The notes: generated from the sequence alone by a model not told the origin. DNA of 64,000 nt from Solirubrobacter taibaiensis (GCA_027587225.1 JAPDDQ010000032.1:32114-96113); one strand, 5' to 3'. Counted from the stretch's first letter, positions 8,331 through 17,305 are shown. Program-made: numbers and translations.

Positions 8331-9530
8331 ATGCGCCTTGTTCTGGTCCTACTGATTGCGCTGCTGTTCGCGGCGCCGGCCCACGCCGCTCCGCGGGCGC
8401 TCGCCGCTGTCGGCGAAGACGAGGGCTTCGTGTTGTCGGGCGACCGCGTCGTCTTCACGCAGACGAACGGGCGGAAGATCCGCGTGCTGAGCATGCCGCT
8501 CGCGGGCGGTGCGGCGCAGACGATTTTCACGTACACGGCACCGCCCGGCCGGCTCGCCTACGGCGAGCAGCTCGTCGCCACTCCGACGCGTGTGGCGATG
8601 CTCTTGGCCCACTCCGATCGGAACAGGCAGTCGACGACGACGCAGGTGCTCGCCGGCACCGCTACCGGTGGCTGGAGCGTCGTCGTGCCGCCGCGCGCGT
8701 CAGGCAAGGACCTGCCGTTCGCGAACGTGGTGCAGCTCGCCGGCGACGACGTCGTGACGTACGAGCGTCTCAGCTGGGAACAGGACGAGTTCGAGCTCGC
8801 CCTCTACGACCCGCTGCGTCGCGTCCTGCCGCTGCCGGTCGGCACGCTCTTCCACGGCGATCTGGCCATCCGCTCCGAACGGGGGCCGCTCGACGAGGCG
8901 CCGCGCGAACGGGTCCTCGTGACGAACTGGCGCACGGGCGAGCCGGTCACGGCCGCCGAGTTCGACGACATCATCAAGAGCTACGAGGTCGCCACCGACG
9001 GGCGCGCCCTCGTGACGGTCGGTGACACGCTGCTCGAGATCGCCCCGGGTGGTGCCGTCACCCGGCTCACCGAAGCGGTCGACTCGCCGATGCGGGCCGG
9101 CGAGCGCGTGCTGTTCTTTCGCACGGACGGGATCGGCGTGTTCGAGCGCAACGGGGCGAAGCGCCGGTTCGGCGTGCGCACCGAGCAGCTCGAGCGCTTC
9201 GTGACCGACGGCAACAACGTGCTGTGGAGCGCGAACGGCTGCCTGCTGCTCGCGCCGATCACCGACCCGGCGGCGCGCGCACCCGGCCCGGGCCCGTGCG
9301 CACGCAGCGAGGCGGCGCTCACCTTGAGCGTCAAGGGCCGCACGGCGCGGGTCAAGGTCCGCTGCGTCGCCGCGCCCGCCGGCGGTTGCCGGGGCACGAT
9401 CGAGCTGCGCATCGCCGGCCAGCGGGCGGGGCAGGCGCCGGTCCGTTTGGCCGTCGGGAAGACGGTGGAGCGGACCGTCCAGCTGAGCCGGTCCGGCGCC
9501 GCGCGGGCCACGTTCCTCGAGCGCGGCTAG
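8331..9530 (+). CDS. Secreted protein, possible beta-propeller, unknown function
   Basis: A 399-residue exported protein with signal peptide MRLVLVLLIALLFAAPAHAA. Residues ~25-310 have repeating short beta-type strands (GDRVVFTQ, GERVLFF, GNNVLWSANG) suggestive of a propeller but without a clear family. Residues ~325-399 form a small Cys-containing beta module (LSVKGRTARVKVRC, GGCRGTIELR) of a kind common at the C termini of exported proteins in this lineage. There is no Shine-Dalgarno before ATG 8331; a TAGAGT hexamer lies ten bases upstream, so a leaderless transcript is possible. It converges with the next gene with a four-base overlap. Confidence 0.7.
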   Translation: MRLVLVLLIALLFAAPAHAAPRALAAVGEDEGFVLSGDRVVFTQTNGRKIRVLSMPLAGGAAQTIFTYTAPPGRLAYGEQLVATPTRVAMLLAHSDRNRQSTTTQVLAGTATGGWSVVVPPRASGKDLPFANVVQLAGDDVVTYERLSWEQDEFELALYDPLRRVLPLPVGTLFHGDLAIRSERGPLDEAPRERVLVTNWRTGEPVTAAEFDDIIKSYEVATDGRALVTVGDTLLEIAPGGAVTRLTEAVDSPMRAGERVLFFRTDGIGVFERNGAKRRFGVRTEQLERFVTDGNNVLWSANGCLLLAPITDPAARAPGPGPCARSEAALTLSVKGRTARVKVRCVAAPAGGCRGTIELRIAGQRAGQAPVRLAVGKTVERTVQLSRSGAARATFLERG

Positions 9531-11644
9531 TCGATCGGCATCGTCGTGCGGTGCGTGGTGCCGTCGGTGAAGCGCGCGGTGACGGTGATCGAGCCGGCGA
9601 AGAACTCGCCGTCGTAGACGACGAGGAACGCGCGGCCCGGCCCGGCCGGACGGAGCGTGCGCACGTCGCGCGGGGTCTCGATCGTGATCTCGCGCACGTC
9701 GCGATGCGCCGTGCCGGAGATGATCGTCCGCCCCGGCAGCGTGCGGCGCACGCGGGCGCTGACCGGATCGGCCTCGCCGGGCACGCTGGTGCGGCCGAAG
9801 AGCAGCGGCTGCGCACGCGTCGGAGCGGTCTGCGCGCACGATCCGCCCTCCTGCACCGGATACGGCGCGAACCGGTTCCAGCGCGGGTCGAGGGTGCCGA
9901 CGGCGCCGCCGACCACCCGGCCCGCGTAGGTGCACGCCTGGCCGTCGGCGGTGCGCCATTCGAGCAATCCGTACGGCGCGGCGCCGTCCGGGTCCGGAGC
10001 CCGCGCCGCGACGCGCTCCGAGCCGGGCACGACCGCGAACCGCGGGATGGAGCGTCGGTCGGAGAAGGACACCTCACGCGCCGTGAGCTCCGGGGCGAGC
10101 AGGATCAGGAACGGGCCGCGGGGCAGGTCGCGCCGCCCCGCCGGAGTGGTGAGCGCGACGCGCCCGTCCCCGACGCCCCAGGCCACGGTCCGTTGCCGCC
10201 GTGGCGCGTACGCTCGCGCGTCGTCGACGAACGTGTCGACGCGGCTGATCGGCGTGCGGCCACAGGCGGCTTGTTCGAACGGTGGGCCGACGAAGCGCCC
10301 GGCCTCGACTCGTCCCAGCTGCGCACAGCTCAGCTGCCGGCCGTTGTGCCGCAGGCGCGCGTCGAACGTGCGCACGGCCCAGTCCGGGCCGCCCGCGGGA
10401 TCGCCGACGCGGGTGGCGATCCGCACGGTCCGCCGCTCCGGCACCAGCCACGACGAGGATCGGCGGCGCGGACGCAGCGCGGCCGGGACGGGCACCGGCT
10501 CACGCACCTCCGCCGCGCGCCGCGAACCGTCTGCCGCGCGCAGGTTCTGCGCTCCGACGAACTGGCGCGGCTCGCCGCCGCGCAGCGTCACCTCCACCTT
10601 CAGGTCAGCGGGGCGCGTGCCTGCGGGGAACACGGCCACGAAGCCCTTCGGGGAGAGCTCGACCGGCTTGCCGCCGATCGTGAGCCGCTCCACGTCGGCG
10701 CGCGTCGCGCCCCATACCACCGTGCGCGGGGCCGCGAAGCCCCAGGCGTAGGTCTGGCGCGGCTTGCGGATCTCCTCGGCCCGCGGCAGCGCCGCGACCT
10801 CGAAGAAGAACGCATCGTCATGCAGATCCCCGCAGACGGGATAGCTCATCCCGCCGGTGTCGACGTCGCGGCTGCGCTCGCGCTGCACCTGCGCGCACGT
10901 CTGGCCCTTGCGGTCGCCGACGGCGCGCTCGTCGGCATTGACGGTCCACGCGCCTCGCACCGGGTCGGCCGCGCGCGGCCCGTCCACCGCGGCGAGCGCG
11001 ACCGTCCGATCACCCAGCCGGATCACCGGCGCAACGTCCTCCGGATAGCCGGCGAACACGGTGATGAACGTGCCTTCGGGCCCGAGCGCGAGCGTGCGCG
11101 TGTCGCCGCCGCCGTCGACGACGACGCGGTCGACACCGGCGCCGGCCACACCGCTCACCACGGTGCGCACGTCCGCGCGGCGCGGTGCGTCGAACACGCG
11201 CGCGCCGACCAGCACGGGCGCTTGCCCGCAGGTGTCGTAGCCCAGCTGGGGCAGTGTGCGGAACCGGTCGTCGAGGCCGACGATGCCGAGCCGGCCGTCC
11301 ACGACCTGGCCGACCGCCGTGCACAGCTGGCCGGTGCGGCTGCGCGACACGCGCACGTCCCACGGTGGCCCGCCGGCGGGATCGGCGGCGTCGAGCCCCA
11401 TCAGCCGTGCCGTTTCACGCAGCGGCGTGGATTCATCCGGCACGTCGCGCGCGTGCGCCCCCGGGATCGGCGAGCCCGTCAGCAGGTAGCTCGCCGTCGC
11501 CGTGGCGCCGGCCAGGAAGAGCGTCGCGAGCAGCGTGAGCACGAACGCTCGTGCACGGGGCACGCGCCGGCGCCGCTCGCGCGCGATCGCACCGTCGAGC
11601 TCGGCGCCCAACGCGTCGAGGACGCGGAACCGGGGGTCGCTCAT
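9527..11644 (-). CDS. Single-pass membrane protein with threefold repeated extracytoplasmic module; partner of an ECF sigma factor
   Basis: 705 residues. A short charged cytoplasmic N terminus (~34 aa) precedes one transmembrane helix (AFVLTLLATLFLAGATATA, residues ~33-52); everything after is outside. Three related units begin DPAGGPPWDVRV, DPAGGPDWAVRT and DPDGAAPYGLLEW. Each has a GQxC or RQLSC core, a VxxGRxxG turn and a second Cys (DTCGQAP, AACGRTP, GGSCAQT), implying one disulfide per unit. Each unit is followed by a RTVV/RTII/RTVAWG strand. The ATG overlaps the stop of the upstream sigma gene by four bases, so it could be its membrane anti-sigma or signal receptor. No ZAS zinc motif is present, so this role is inference. 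Confidence 0.75.
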   Translation of the reverse strand: MSDPRFRVLDALGAELDGAIARERRRRVPRARAFVLTLLATLFLAGATATASYLLTGSPIPGAHARDVPDESTPLRETARLMGLDAADPAGGPPWDVRVSRSRTGQLCTAVGQVVDGRLGIVGLDDRFRTLPQLGYDTCGQAPVLVGARVFDAPRRADVRTVVSGVAGAGVDRVVVDGGGDTRTLALGPEGTFITVFAGYPEDVAPVIRLGDRTVALAAVDGPRAADPVRGAWTVNADERAVGDRKGQTCAQVQRERSRDVDTGGMSYPVCGDLHDDAFFFEVAALPRAEEIRKPRQTYAWGFAAPRTVVWGATRADVERLTIGGKPVELSPKGFVAVFPAGTRPADLKVEVTLRGGEPRQFVGAQNLRAADGSRRAAEVREPVPVPAALRPRRRSSSWLVPERRTVRIATRVGDPAGGPDWAVRTFDARLRHNGRQLSCAQLGRVEAGRFVGPPFEQAACGRTPISRVDTFVDDARAYAPRRQRTVAWGVGDGRVALTTPAGRRDLPRGPFLILLAPELTAREVSFSDRRSIPRFAVVPGSERVAARAPDPDGAAPYGLLEWRTADGQACTYAGRVVGGAVGTLDPRWNRFAPYPVQEGGSCAQTAPTRAQPLLFGRTSVPGEADPVSARVRRTLPGRTIISGTAHRDVREITIETPRDVRTLRPAGPGRAFLVVYDGEFFAGSITVTARFTDGTTHRTTMPID

Positions 11645-12252
11645 GCGAGGCCTCCTTCGTGGCTGAGCACGCGACCGAGCGCGCGCAACCCACGCGACAC
11701 CCGGGCTCGGGCGGTGGGCTCGGAGACGCCGAGCCGGTGCGCGACCTCGTCGTAGGGCAACTCCTCGACCACGCGCAGGCGCAGCGCCTCGCGGTGATCG
11801 TCCGAGAGGTCCTCCAGGCCCGCACGGACGCGGTCGCGCACACCGGCCAGATCCGCCTCACGCTCGATCTGGTCGATGTCGTCGACCGTCAACTCCGGCA
11901 CCTGCATGCCGAGCCGGGCGAGCGCGCGCCGCTCGGTCGCGCCGCGGCGGAAGAAGCGCGAAAGCCGGTGCTGGGCGATCCCGTACAGCCACGCCCGCGC
12001 GTCGTCGTCAGTGTCGCCGCGGAACCGTCGCCGCCCCGCGAACGCTTCCGCGAACGTCTCCGCGCACAGGTCCAGCGCCGCGTGCGGGTCGCACGTCCGA
12101 CGCGCGAAGAAGATCAGCAGCCGCGGCGCCTCGGCTTCATAGAAGCGCGAGAAGGCCGCAGGCTCGCGCACGGAGCGGGCCAGCGCACAGGTCGATCGAC
12201 TCGTCACATCCACCAGTTGCCAGATCTCACGCGCCTGTGACGCAACTCCCAC
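11641..12252 (-). CDS. RNA polymerase sigma factor, ECF subfamily
   Basis: Up to 203 residues. Region 2 spans about FSRFYEAEAPRLLIFFARR to DDARAWLYGIAQHRLSRFFRR. Region 4 is EDLSDDHREALRLRVVEELPYDEVAHRLGVSEPTARARVSRG, split here only for description: it contains the LPYDEVAHRLGVS helix-turn-helix. ATG 12252 is given; GTG 12206 (a product starting about 16 residues later) is also plausible. The stop overlaps the start of the repeat-containing membrane protein (ATGA), the classic ECF sigma/anti-sigma arrangement. It diverges from the RTX-like gene at 12276, which may be a target. Confidence 0.93.
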   Translation of the reverse strand: MGVASQAREIWQLVDVTSRSTCALARSVREPAAFSRFYEAEAPRLLIFFARRTCDPHAALDLCAETFAEAFAGRRRFRGDTDDDARAWLYGIAQHRLSRFFRRGATERRALARLGMQVPELTVDDIDQIEREADLAGVRDRVRAGLEDLSDDHREALRLRVVEELPYDEVAHRLGVSEPTARARVSRGLRALGRVLSHEGGLA

Positions 12253-12275
12253 CGAGCGGGGCCGTTGAATGGTGA

Positions 12276-13409
12276 GTGCGCGTCATCACGCTCGTGATCC
12301 TGACGGTGTTCGCGGTCGCCGCGCCCGCCCGGGCGGCCACCGTGGACGTCGAGTTCCGCGGCGACCCACGGCGCGGGTCCGACGTGATCGTCTTCAAGGC
12401 CGCCCCCGGCGAACGCAACGTCCTGACGTCCGAGCACGTCGGGCAGACCGTCACGCTGCGCGACGGCGGCGCGCCCATCACGGTGTTGGATAGCCGGTGC
12501 ACCGCGGTGGAGGGCGGGGTGAGCTGCCCGTCGTGGCCGCTCGAGGCGGAACTGGGCGATCAGGACGACGTCTCGACCGTCGGCGGCATCACCGATGGAG
12601 GCCCGGGCAACGACCGGCTGTCGGGTGGGGGGACGCTGATCGGCGGCCCCGGCGAGGACGTCCTGACCGGGATTGGACCGTTCGTCGACGACGACGGCGC
12701 GACGCCCGCGCGTGACGTCTACACCGGCACCGGCCGGAGCGAGCTGTCCTACGGGACGCGCCGCACCGGTATCCGCATCGACCTGCGCATGGGACGCGCG
12801 GCCGAGGACACGGTCTCCGGCGTCCCGAACGTCGAGGGCGGCTACGGCGACGACGTGCTGATCGGCGACGACGGGCCCAACCACCTCAGCGGCAGTCGTG
12901 GCGGCGATCGCGTCGTCGGCCTCGGCGGCAACGACGACCTGGACGCGGGCTCATGTTGCCTGTACGGCTTCGGCGGCGGCGCCGAGACGATCCTGGGCGG
13001 CGCCGGCGACGACGAGATCGACCCCACCGGCGGGCGCTCGGCGACCGTCCGCTGCGGGCCGGGCGCCGACGAGACGTCCACGGGCCCCGACCGGACGTTC
13101 CTCGCCGCGGACTGCGAGACCGTCGACACGGATGCCGGCGAGGGCCGCTTCGCGCCCGACCTGCGCAGCGCCACCGCGGCCTTCTTCACGTTCCCGCGCT
13201 GCGGCTGCCACCGGCACACGTTCCGCGTCCTCGCGGGCGACGATCAGGTCGTGGCCCGCGCCTCGGGCCGCAACGGGGCGGTCAAGCTGCGCCTGAACGC
13301 GCTCGGCCGCCGGTTGCTGCGCAAGGACGGCCGGATCGCGGTCCGGATCACGTCCCGTGACGGCGACGTCGATGACGGCTTCAGGACGGTGTTGAAGCTA
13401 CGCCGCTAG
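12276..13409 (+). CDS. Secreted RTX-like (GGxGxDxL repeat) protein
   Basis: A 377-residue exported protein with signal peptide (MRVITLVILTVFAVAAPARA). Between residues ~105 and ~255 it carries glycine/aspartate nonapeptide-like repeats: GGPGNDRLSGG, GGPGEDVLTG, GGYGDDVLIG, GLGGNDDLDAG and GGAGDDEID. Such repeats bind calcium in a parallel beta-roll in RTX proteins. A final ~85-residue beta domain (VLAGDDQVVARASGR, ending TVLKLRR) resembles small C-terminal domains of other secreted proteins in this lineage. GTG 12276 is the start. The 3' end overlaps the convergent ROK gene by 12 bases. Confidence 0.82.
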   Translation: MRVITLVILTVFAVAAPARAATVDVEFRGDPRRGSDVIVFKAAPGERNVLTSEHVGQTVTLRDGGAPITVLDSRCTAVEGGVSCPSWPLEAELGDQDDVSTVGGITDGGPGNDRLSGGGTLIGGPGEDVLTGIGPFVDDDGATPARDVYTGTGRSELSYGTRRTGIRIDLRMGRAAEDTVSGVPNVEGGYGDDVLIGDDGPNHLSGSRGGDRVVGLGGNDDLDAGSCCLYGFGGGAETILGGAGDDEIDPTGGRSATVRCGPGADETSTGPDRTFLAADCETVDTDAGEGRFAPDLRSATAAFFTFPRCGCHRHTFRVLAGDDQVVARASGRNGAVKLRLNALGRRLLRKDGRIAVRITSRDGDVDDGFRTVLKLRR

Positions 13410-14564
13410 ACCGCTCTGGATCGCGCGATCCACCGCTTCGGGCGAGAGGATGTGCTCGATCACCATGATCCCGGCGCCGACCGCTCCGGCCCGGTCGCCG
13501 AGGCGCGACGGCACGATCCGCAGGTCGCCGGTCGCCAGCGGGAGTGAGCGCTGGAAGATGACCTCGCGCACGCCCGCCAGCAGCTGCTGGTGAGCGATGG
13601 CGATGTCGCCGCCGATCACGATCGCGCCCGGGTTGAAGAAGTTCACGCACCCCGCGAGCACCTCACCGAGGCAGCGGCCCGCGTCGCGCACGGCCTGGAT
13701 GGCCTGCGGCTCGCCGGCGCGCACGAGCTCGACGACCTCCCGGGAAGAGTGGGCGGGCAGCCCGAGCTTCGTCAGCTTGGTGGCGAGCGCGCGGCCGCCC
13801 GCGACGGCCTCCAGGCAGCCGGAGTTGCCGCAGCGGCAGATGACGTCGTCGTGGCCGGAGAGCCGGACGTGGCCGACGTCGCCCGCGGCGCCCTGCGACC
13901 CGCGGTGGATCCGACCCCCGGACACGATCCCGCAGCCGATGCCGGTGCCGATCTTCACGTACAGCAGGTGCTCGCTGTGACGCCAGTGCGTCCAGTGCTC
14001 GCCGAGCGCCATGATGTTCACGTCGTTGTCGACGAGCACGGGCCCGTCGTAATGCTGCGCGAACCAGCCCGGGATCGAGAAGCCGTCCCAGCCGGGCATG
14101 ATGGGCGGCGCGACCGGCTCACCGCGCGAGAACGCGACCGGGCCGGGGACACCGACGCCGATGCCACGGACATCGACCGCGCGGCGCCCGATCTCGTCGA
14201 GCAGTGCCGTGAAGCACTCGTGCACGGCGGCGAGCACCACTTCGGGACCCTGGCCGATCTCCAGGTCGAAGGTCGTCTCGGCGAGCGTCGCGCCCGCGAG
14301 GTCGGACACGACCAGCCGCGAGTGGGTGGCGCCGAGGTCCGCGACCAGGACGACGCCCGCGCCCTGGTTGAACATCAGCACCGTCGGCGGGCGTCCGCCG
14401 GTCGAGGTGGTGCCTCCCGCTTCGTAGACCAGCTCGTGCGCGCGCAGCGCGTCGAGCCGCTGCGCGACCGTCGAGCGCGCCAACCCGGTTTGGCGTACCA
14501 GGTCGGCACGCGTCACCGCCTCGCCGCTCCGGATCAGCCGCAGCAGTGAACCCGCGCCCGTCAA
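13398..14564 (-). CDS. ROK-family transcriptional regulator (copy 1)
   Basis: About 388 residues from TTG 14564, which follows a G-rich stretch. An N-terminal winged HTH (VTRADLVRQTGLARSTVAQR) is fused to a ROK sugar-kinase fold. Motifs include LVADLGATHSRL (phosphate loop), VLVDNDVN with the kinase catalytic Asp, KIGTGIGCGI, and the zinc site CRCGNSGCLEA. Members (Mlc, NagC, XylR) repress sugar genes and respond to a sugar ligand. The open frame upstream to 14759 runs through the operator-like DNA and is rejected. Closely related to copy 2 (same PGWDGFSIPxWF block), indicating a tandem duplication. Confidence 0.9.
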   Translation of the reverse strand: MTGAGSLLRLIRSGEAVTRADLVRQTGLARSTVAQRLDALRAHELVYEAGGTTSTGGRPPTVLMFNQGAGVVLVADLGATHSRLVVSDLAGATLAETTFDLEIGQGPEVVLAAVHECFTALLDEIGRRAVDVRGIGVGVPGPVAFSRGEPVAPPIMPGWDGFSIPGWFAQHYDGPVLVDNDVNIMALGEHWTHWRHSEHLLYVKIGTGIGCGIVSGGRIHRGSQGAAGDVGHVRLSGHDDVICRCGNSGCLEAVAGGRALATKLTKLGLPAHSSREVVELVRAGEPQAIQAVRDAGRCLGEVLAGCVNFFNPGAIVIGGDIAIAHQQLLAGVREVIFQRSLPLATGDLRIVPSRLGDRAGAVGAGIMVIEHILSPEAVDRAIQSGLAA

Positions 14565-14600
14565 ACCCCCAACCCCTTTAACGCTTCCGCCATTCCGGCA

Positions 14601-14610
14601 GTTAACCAGA
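14601..14610. promoter_or_regulatory. GTTAACCAGA motif upstream of ROK copy 1
   Basis: GTTAACCAGA lies 36 bases upstream of the copy-1 start. The same ten bases, or a one-base variant, sit just upstream of the other two ROK genes (15942-15951 and 17214-17223), all in the same orientation. A shared, probably auto- or cross-regulatory, site is inferred. Confidence 0.55.
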
Positions 14611-14697
14611 GCGGTACGCGGAATGCGCACCGTTTTGGACCAAAGTCCGCCCGTATTCGACACGCGGGCCAGCTGCTTTGTGCACCTACCGATGAAA

Positions 14698-15933
14698 TCA
14701 AGCCGGCGTGACCGTGCGCGCGCGCCCATTCGGGGCAGGCGATTCGTTCTGTACCGCACGATCGATGACCGCCGGGTCGAGCACGTGCTCGACCACCATG
14801 ATCGCCGCGCCGACCACGCCCGCGCGGTCGCCGAGTTGTGAGTGTCCGAGCCGCAGGTCCCGCGTGGCCATCGGCAGCGAACGCCCGAAGGACATCTCCC
14901 GCATGCCCGCGAGCAACTGCTGGTGGACCTCGGACAGGTCGCCGCCGATGATCACGGCACCCGGGTTGAAGAAGTTGATGCACTCGGCGAGCACCTCGCC
15001 GATCGAGCGGCCGGCGTCGCGCACGGCCTGCGCGGCCTCCGGATGGCCCGCACGCACGAGGGAAACGACGTCGCGCGTGTTGTTCGCCTCGAGCCCCGCC
15101 TTGGTGAGGCGCATGGCGAGCGCGCGACCGCCCGCGACGGCCTCCAGGCAGCCCGTGTTGCCGCAGCGGCACACGACGTCCTGGTGCCCCGCGAGCCGGA
15201 CATGCCCGATGTCCCCCGCCGCGCCCTGGGCGCCGCGGTGGATGCGGTTGCCGGAGATGATCCCGCAGCCGATGCCGGTGCCGACCTTCACGTACAGCAG
15301 GTGCTCGCAGCCGCGCCAGTGCGTGTGGTGCTCGCCCAGCGCCATGATGTTCACGTCGTTGTCGACGAGCACGGGCACGTCGTAGTGCTTGGAGAACCAG
15401 TCGGGGATGGAGAAGCCGTCCCAGCCGGGCATCATCGGCGGCGCGACGGCCTCGCCGCGGGAGAACGCGACCGGGGCGGGGATGCCGACGCCGATGCCGC
15501 GGACGTCTTCACGCGTGCGATCGATCTCGCGCAGCAGGTCGTCGAAGCGTTCGTTGACCCAATAGAGAATTTGCTCCGGGAGGCGAGCGATGTCGGTCTC
15601 GTAGCCCTGCTCGGCGAGCGGGTCGCCCGCGAGATCGGTCACGGCGATACGGGCGTGGGTCGCGCCCAAGGCGGCGACGAGCACGACGCCGGCCGCTCGG
15701 TTGAAGGCGAGCACCGTCGGCGGCCGGCCGCCCGTGGAGGCGGTCCCGCCCGCCTCGTACACGAACCGGTGCGCCATCAGTGCTTCTACGCGCTGCGCCA
15801 CGGTCGACCGGGCCAGCCCGGTGCGCCGTGCGATGTCCGCGCGTGTGACCGCCTCCCCGTCCCGGATCAGCCCCAGCACACGCCCGGCTCCCACCGGTGT
15901 GCCGGGGCTTTGACTCTCTCCTGCGGTCAACAT
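14698..15933 (-). CDS. ROK-family transcriptional regulator (copy 2)
   Basis: 411 residues from ATG 15933. The winged HTH is at residues ~20-65 (VTRADIARRTGLARSTVAQR). The ROK domain keeps all landmarks: LVAALGATHARI, the VLVDNDVN catalytic-Asp motif, KVGTGIGCGI, and the zinc ligands in CRCGNTGCLEA followed by AGGRALA. It is therefore potentially able to bind and perhaps phosphorylate a sugar. The start codon sits a few bases downstream of the conserved GTTAACCAGA box and a perfect 12-base palindrome, suggesting autoregulation. It is one of three ROK genes in a row upstream of a sugar ABC transporter. Confidence 0.92.
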   Translation of the reverse strand: MLTAGESQSPGTPVGAGRVLGLIRDGEAVTRADIARRTGLARSTVAQRVEALMAHRFVYEAGGTASTGGRPPTVLAFNRAAGVVLVAALGATHARIAVTDLAGDPLAEQGYETDIARLPEQILYWVNERFDDLLREIDRTREDVRGIGVGIPAPVAFSRGEAVAPPMMPGWDGFSIPDWFSKHYDVPVLVDNDVNIMALGEHHTHWRGCEHLLYVKVGTGIGCGIISGNRIHRGAQGAAGDIGHVRLAGHQDVVCRCGNTGCLEAVAGGRALAMRLTKAGLEANNTRDVVSLVRAGHPEAAQAVRDAGRSIGEVLAECINFFNPGAVIIGGDLSEVHQQLLAGMREMSFGRSLPMATRDLRLGHSQLGDRAGVVGAAIMVVEHVLDPAVIDRAVQNESPAPNGRARTVTPA

Positions 15934-15941
15934 GGTCGCGA

Positions 15942-15961
15942 GTTAACCAGAGTCGCGACTC
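15942..15961. promoter_or_regulatory. GTTAACCAGA box abutting a perfect palindrome upstream of ROK copy 2
   Basis: GTTAACCAGA (15942-15951) is directly joined to GAGTCGCGACTC (15950-15961), a perfect 12-base palindrome, 9-28 bases upstream of the copy-2 ATG. Position and symmetry suit a repressor site covering the start region. Confidence 0.6.
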
Positions 15962-16110
15962 AAAATCGACACAACCCTTGAGCAAGCCAGGTCGAAGAGT
16001 GGCGATTGTCGAACTTAGTTTGCGATCTTTTGCCTGATACGAAGGGGAAAGAGCGGGGTGAAAGACTCGTGAGCGGAGGTTTTGCGGCGAGGTTTCTGTG
16101 CTGACACGAG

Positions 16111-17205
16111 TCAGTGCCCGTTCGCGGTCCGATCGACGTACGCCTCGGCGAGGACGTGCTCGATCGCCATCACCGCCGCGCCCAGCGTCCCCGCGTCGGC
16201 GGCCAGATGCGCCGGGCTCACGATCAGATCGCGCGTCGCCATCGGCAGCGAGCGGGCAAAGGCCGTCTCCCGCAGCCCGGCCAGCAGGTGATGCGACGCC
16301 TCAGCGAGCTCGCCCCCGAGCACGATCGCGCCGGGGTTGTAGAAGTTCACACACTCGGCGAGCACCTCGCCGATCGCGCGCCCGGCCGTCCGCACGGCCT
16401 GGACGGCCGGCCCGACCCCGTTGCGGGCCAGCGCGGCGACGTCCGCCGCCGAGTCGGCGCGCAGTCCTTGAGCCGTGAGCTGTTCGGCCAGCGCCCGCCC
16501 GCCGACGGCGGCTTCCAGGCAGCCGGTGTTCCCGCACGGGCACAGCACGTCCTCGTACCCGCGCACGCGGATATGGCCGAGTCCGCCGGCGGCGCCGCGG
16601 GCGCCGCGGTGGACCTTGCCGTGGGAGACGATGCCGCATTCGATGCTCGCGCCGACGAATACGTAGAGCAGGTGATCGACCTCGCGCCAGTGGGTCCACT
16701 GCTCGGCGAGGGCGAGCAGGTTCACGTGCCGGTCGACGAGCACTGGTCCGTCGCCGGCGAACGGCGTCGCGGGATGCGCGGGGGGCTCGTCGACACCGAC
16801 ACCGACCGCCCACACCCGCTCCGGTGCGACGCCTGCGAGCGCGAGCGCCTCGAGTGCTGCTGCGCGCACGACCGCGTCGGACGCCGCGTCCGGATCCAGC
16901 TCGACCGTATGCTCGATCAGGGGCTTCGCGTCGAGGTCGCAGACCGCGACCCGGCAGAAGTCCGAGTACACAGAAGTCGCGAGAACGACTCCCGCTGTAG
17001 GGTTGAAGATGAGTGTGGCCGGAGGGCGGCCGCCGGTCGACGCGCCGTGGGTCTCGGTCACGAGGCCGAGGACCAGTAGGGCGTGGACCCGTTCGGCCAG
17101 CGTGGAGCGGGAAAGCCCGGTGGTCAGCGCCAACTGGGTCCGCGTCGTGGCGCCACCGCGAATCAATCGCAGTACGGCGCCTGCGCCCGTAGAGGCCTCG
17201 ACCAT
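16111..17205 (-). CDS. ROK-family transcriptional regulator (copy 3, degenerate kinase motifs)
   Basis: 364 residues from ATG 17205. The HTH (TRTQLALTTGLSRSTLAER) and the zinc motif CPCGNTGCLEA are intact. The sugar-kinase residues are not: the usual DNDVN, which supplies the catalytic Asp, reads VDRHVN, and the GTGIGCG ATP/sugar loop reads GASIECG. It should therefore be a pure regulator without kinase activity, possibly with altered ligand specificity. It diverges from the sugar-transport operon starting at 17343, with 137 bases between the starts, and is the most likely local regulator of that operon. Confidence 0.9.
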   Translation of the reverse strand: MVEASTGAGAVLRLIRGGATTRTQLALTTGLSRSTLAERVHALLVLGLVTETHGASTGGRPPATLIFNPTAGVVLATSVYSDFCRVAVCDLDAKPLIEHTVELDPDAASDAVVRAAALEALALAGVAPERVWAVGVGVDEPPAHPATPFAGDGPVLVDRHVNLLALAEQWTHWREVDHLLYVFVGASIECGIVSHGKVHRGARGAAGGLGHIRVRGYEDVLCPCGNTGCLEAAVGGRALAEQLTAQGLRADSAADVAALARNGVGPAVQAVRTAGRAIGEVLAECVNFYNPGAIVLGGELAEASHHLLAGLRETAFARSLPMATRDLIVSPAHLAADAGTLGAAVMAIEHVLAEAYVDRTANGH

Positions 17206-17213
17206 GTCCGCGA

Positions 17214-17223
17214 GTTAATCAGA
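17214..17223. promoter_or_regulatory. GTTAATCAGA motif upstream of ROK copy 3
   Basis: One-base variant of the box found before the other two ROK genes, nine bases upstream of the copy-3 ATG. The shared context TTAACTCGCG on the coding strand before the ATG is also seen for copy 2. Confidence 0.5.
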
Positions 17224-17305
17224 CTTGCGTCGGTTACGAGCGGAAGTCCTTACGTTGAGTTCGTGTTTACTCGTGCTCCTCGGACAGAAACCGTCAGCCT
17301 TTTGC

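Noticed and set aside
14565..14759. Extension of ROK copy 1 to ATG 14759
   Set aside because: The frame would run through the conserved GTTAACCAGA box and into the 3' end of ROK copy 2; the homologous HTH region begins near the TTG at 14564.
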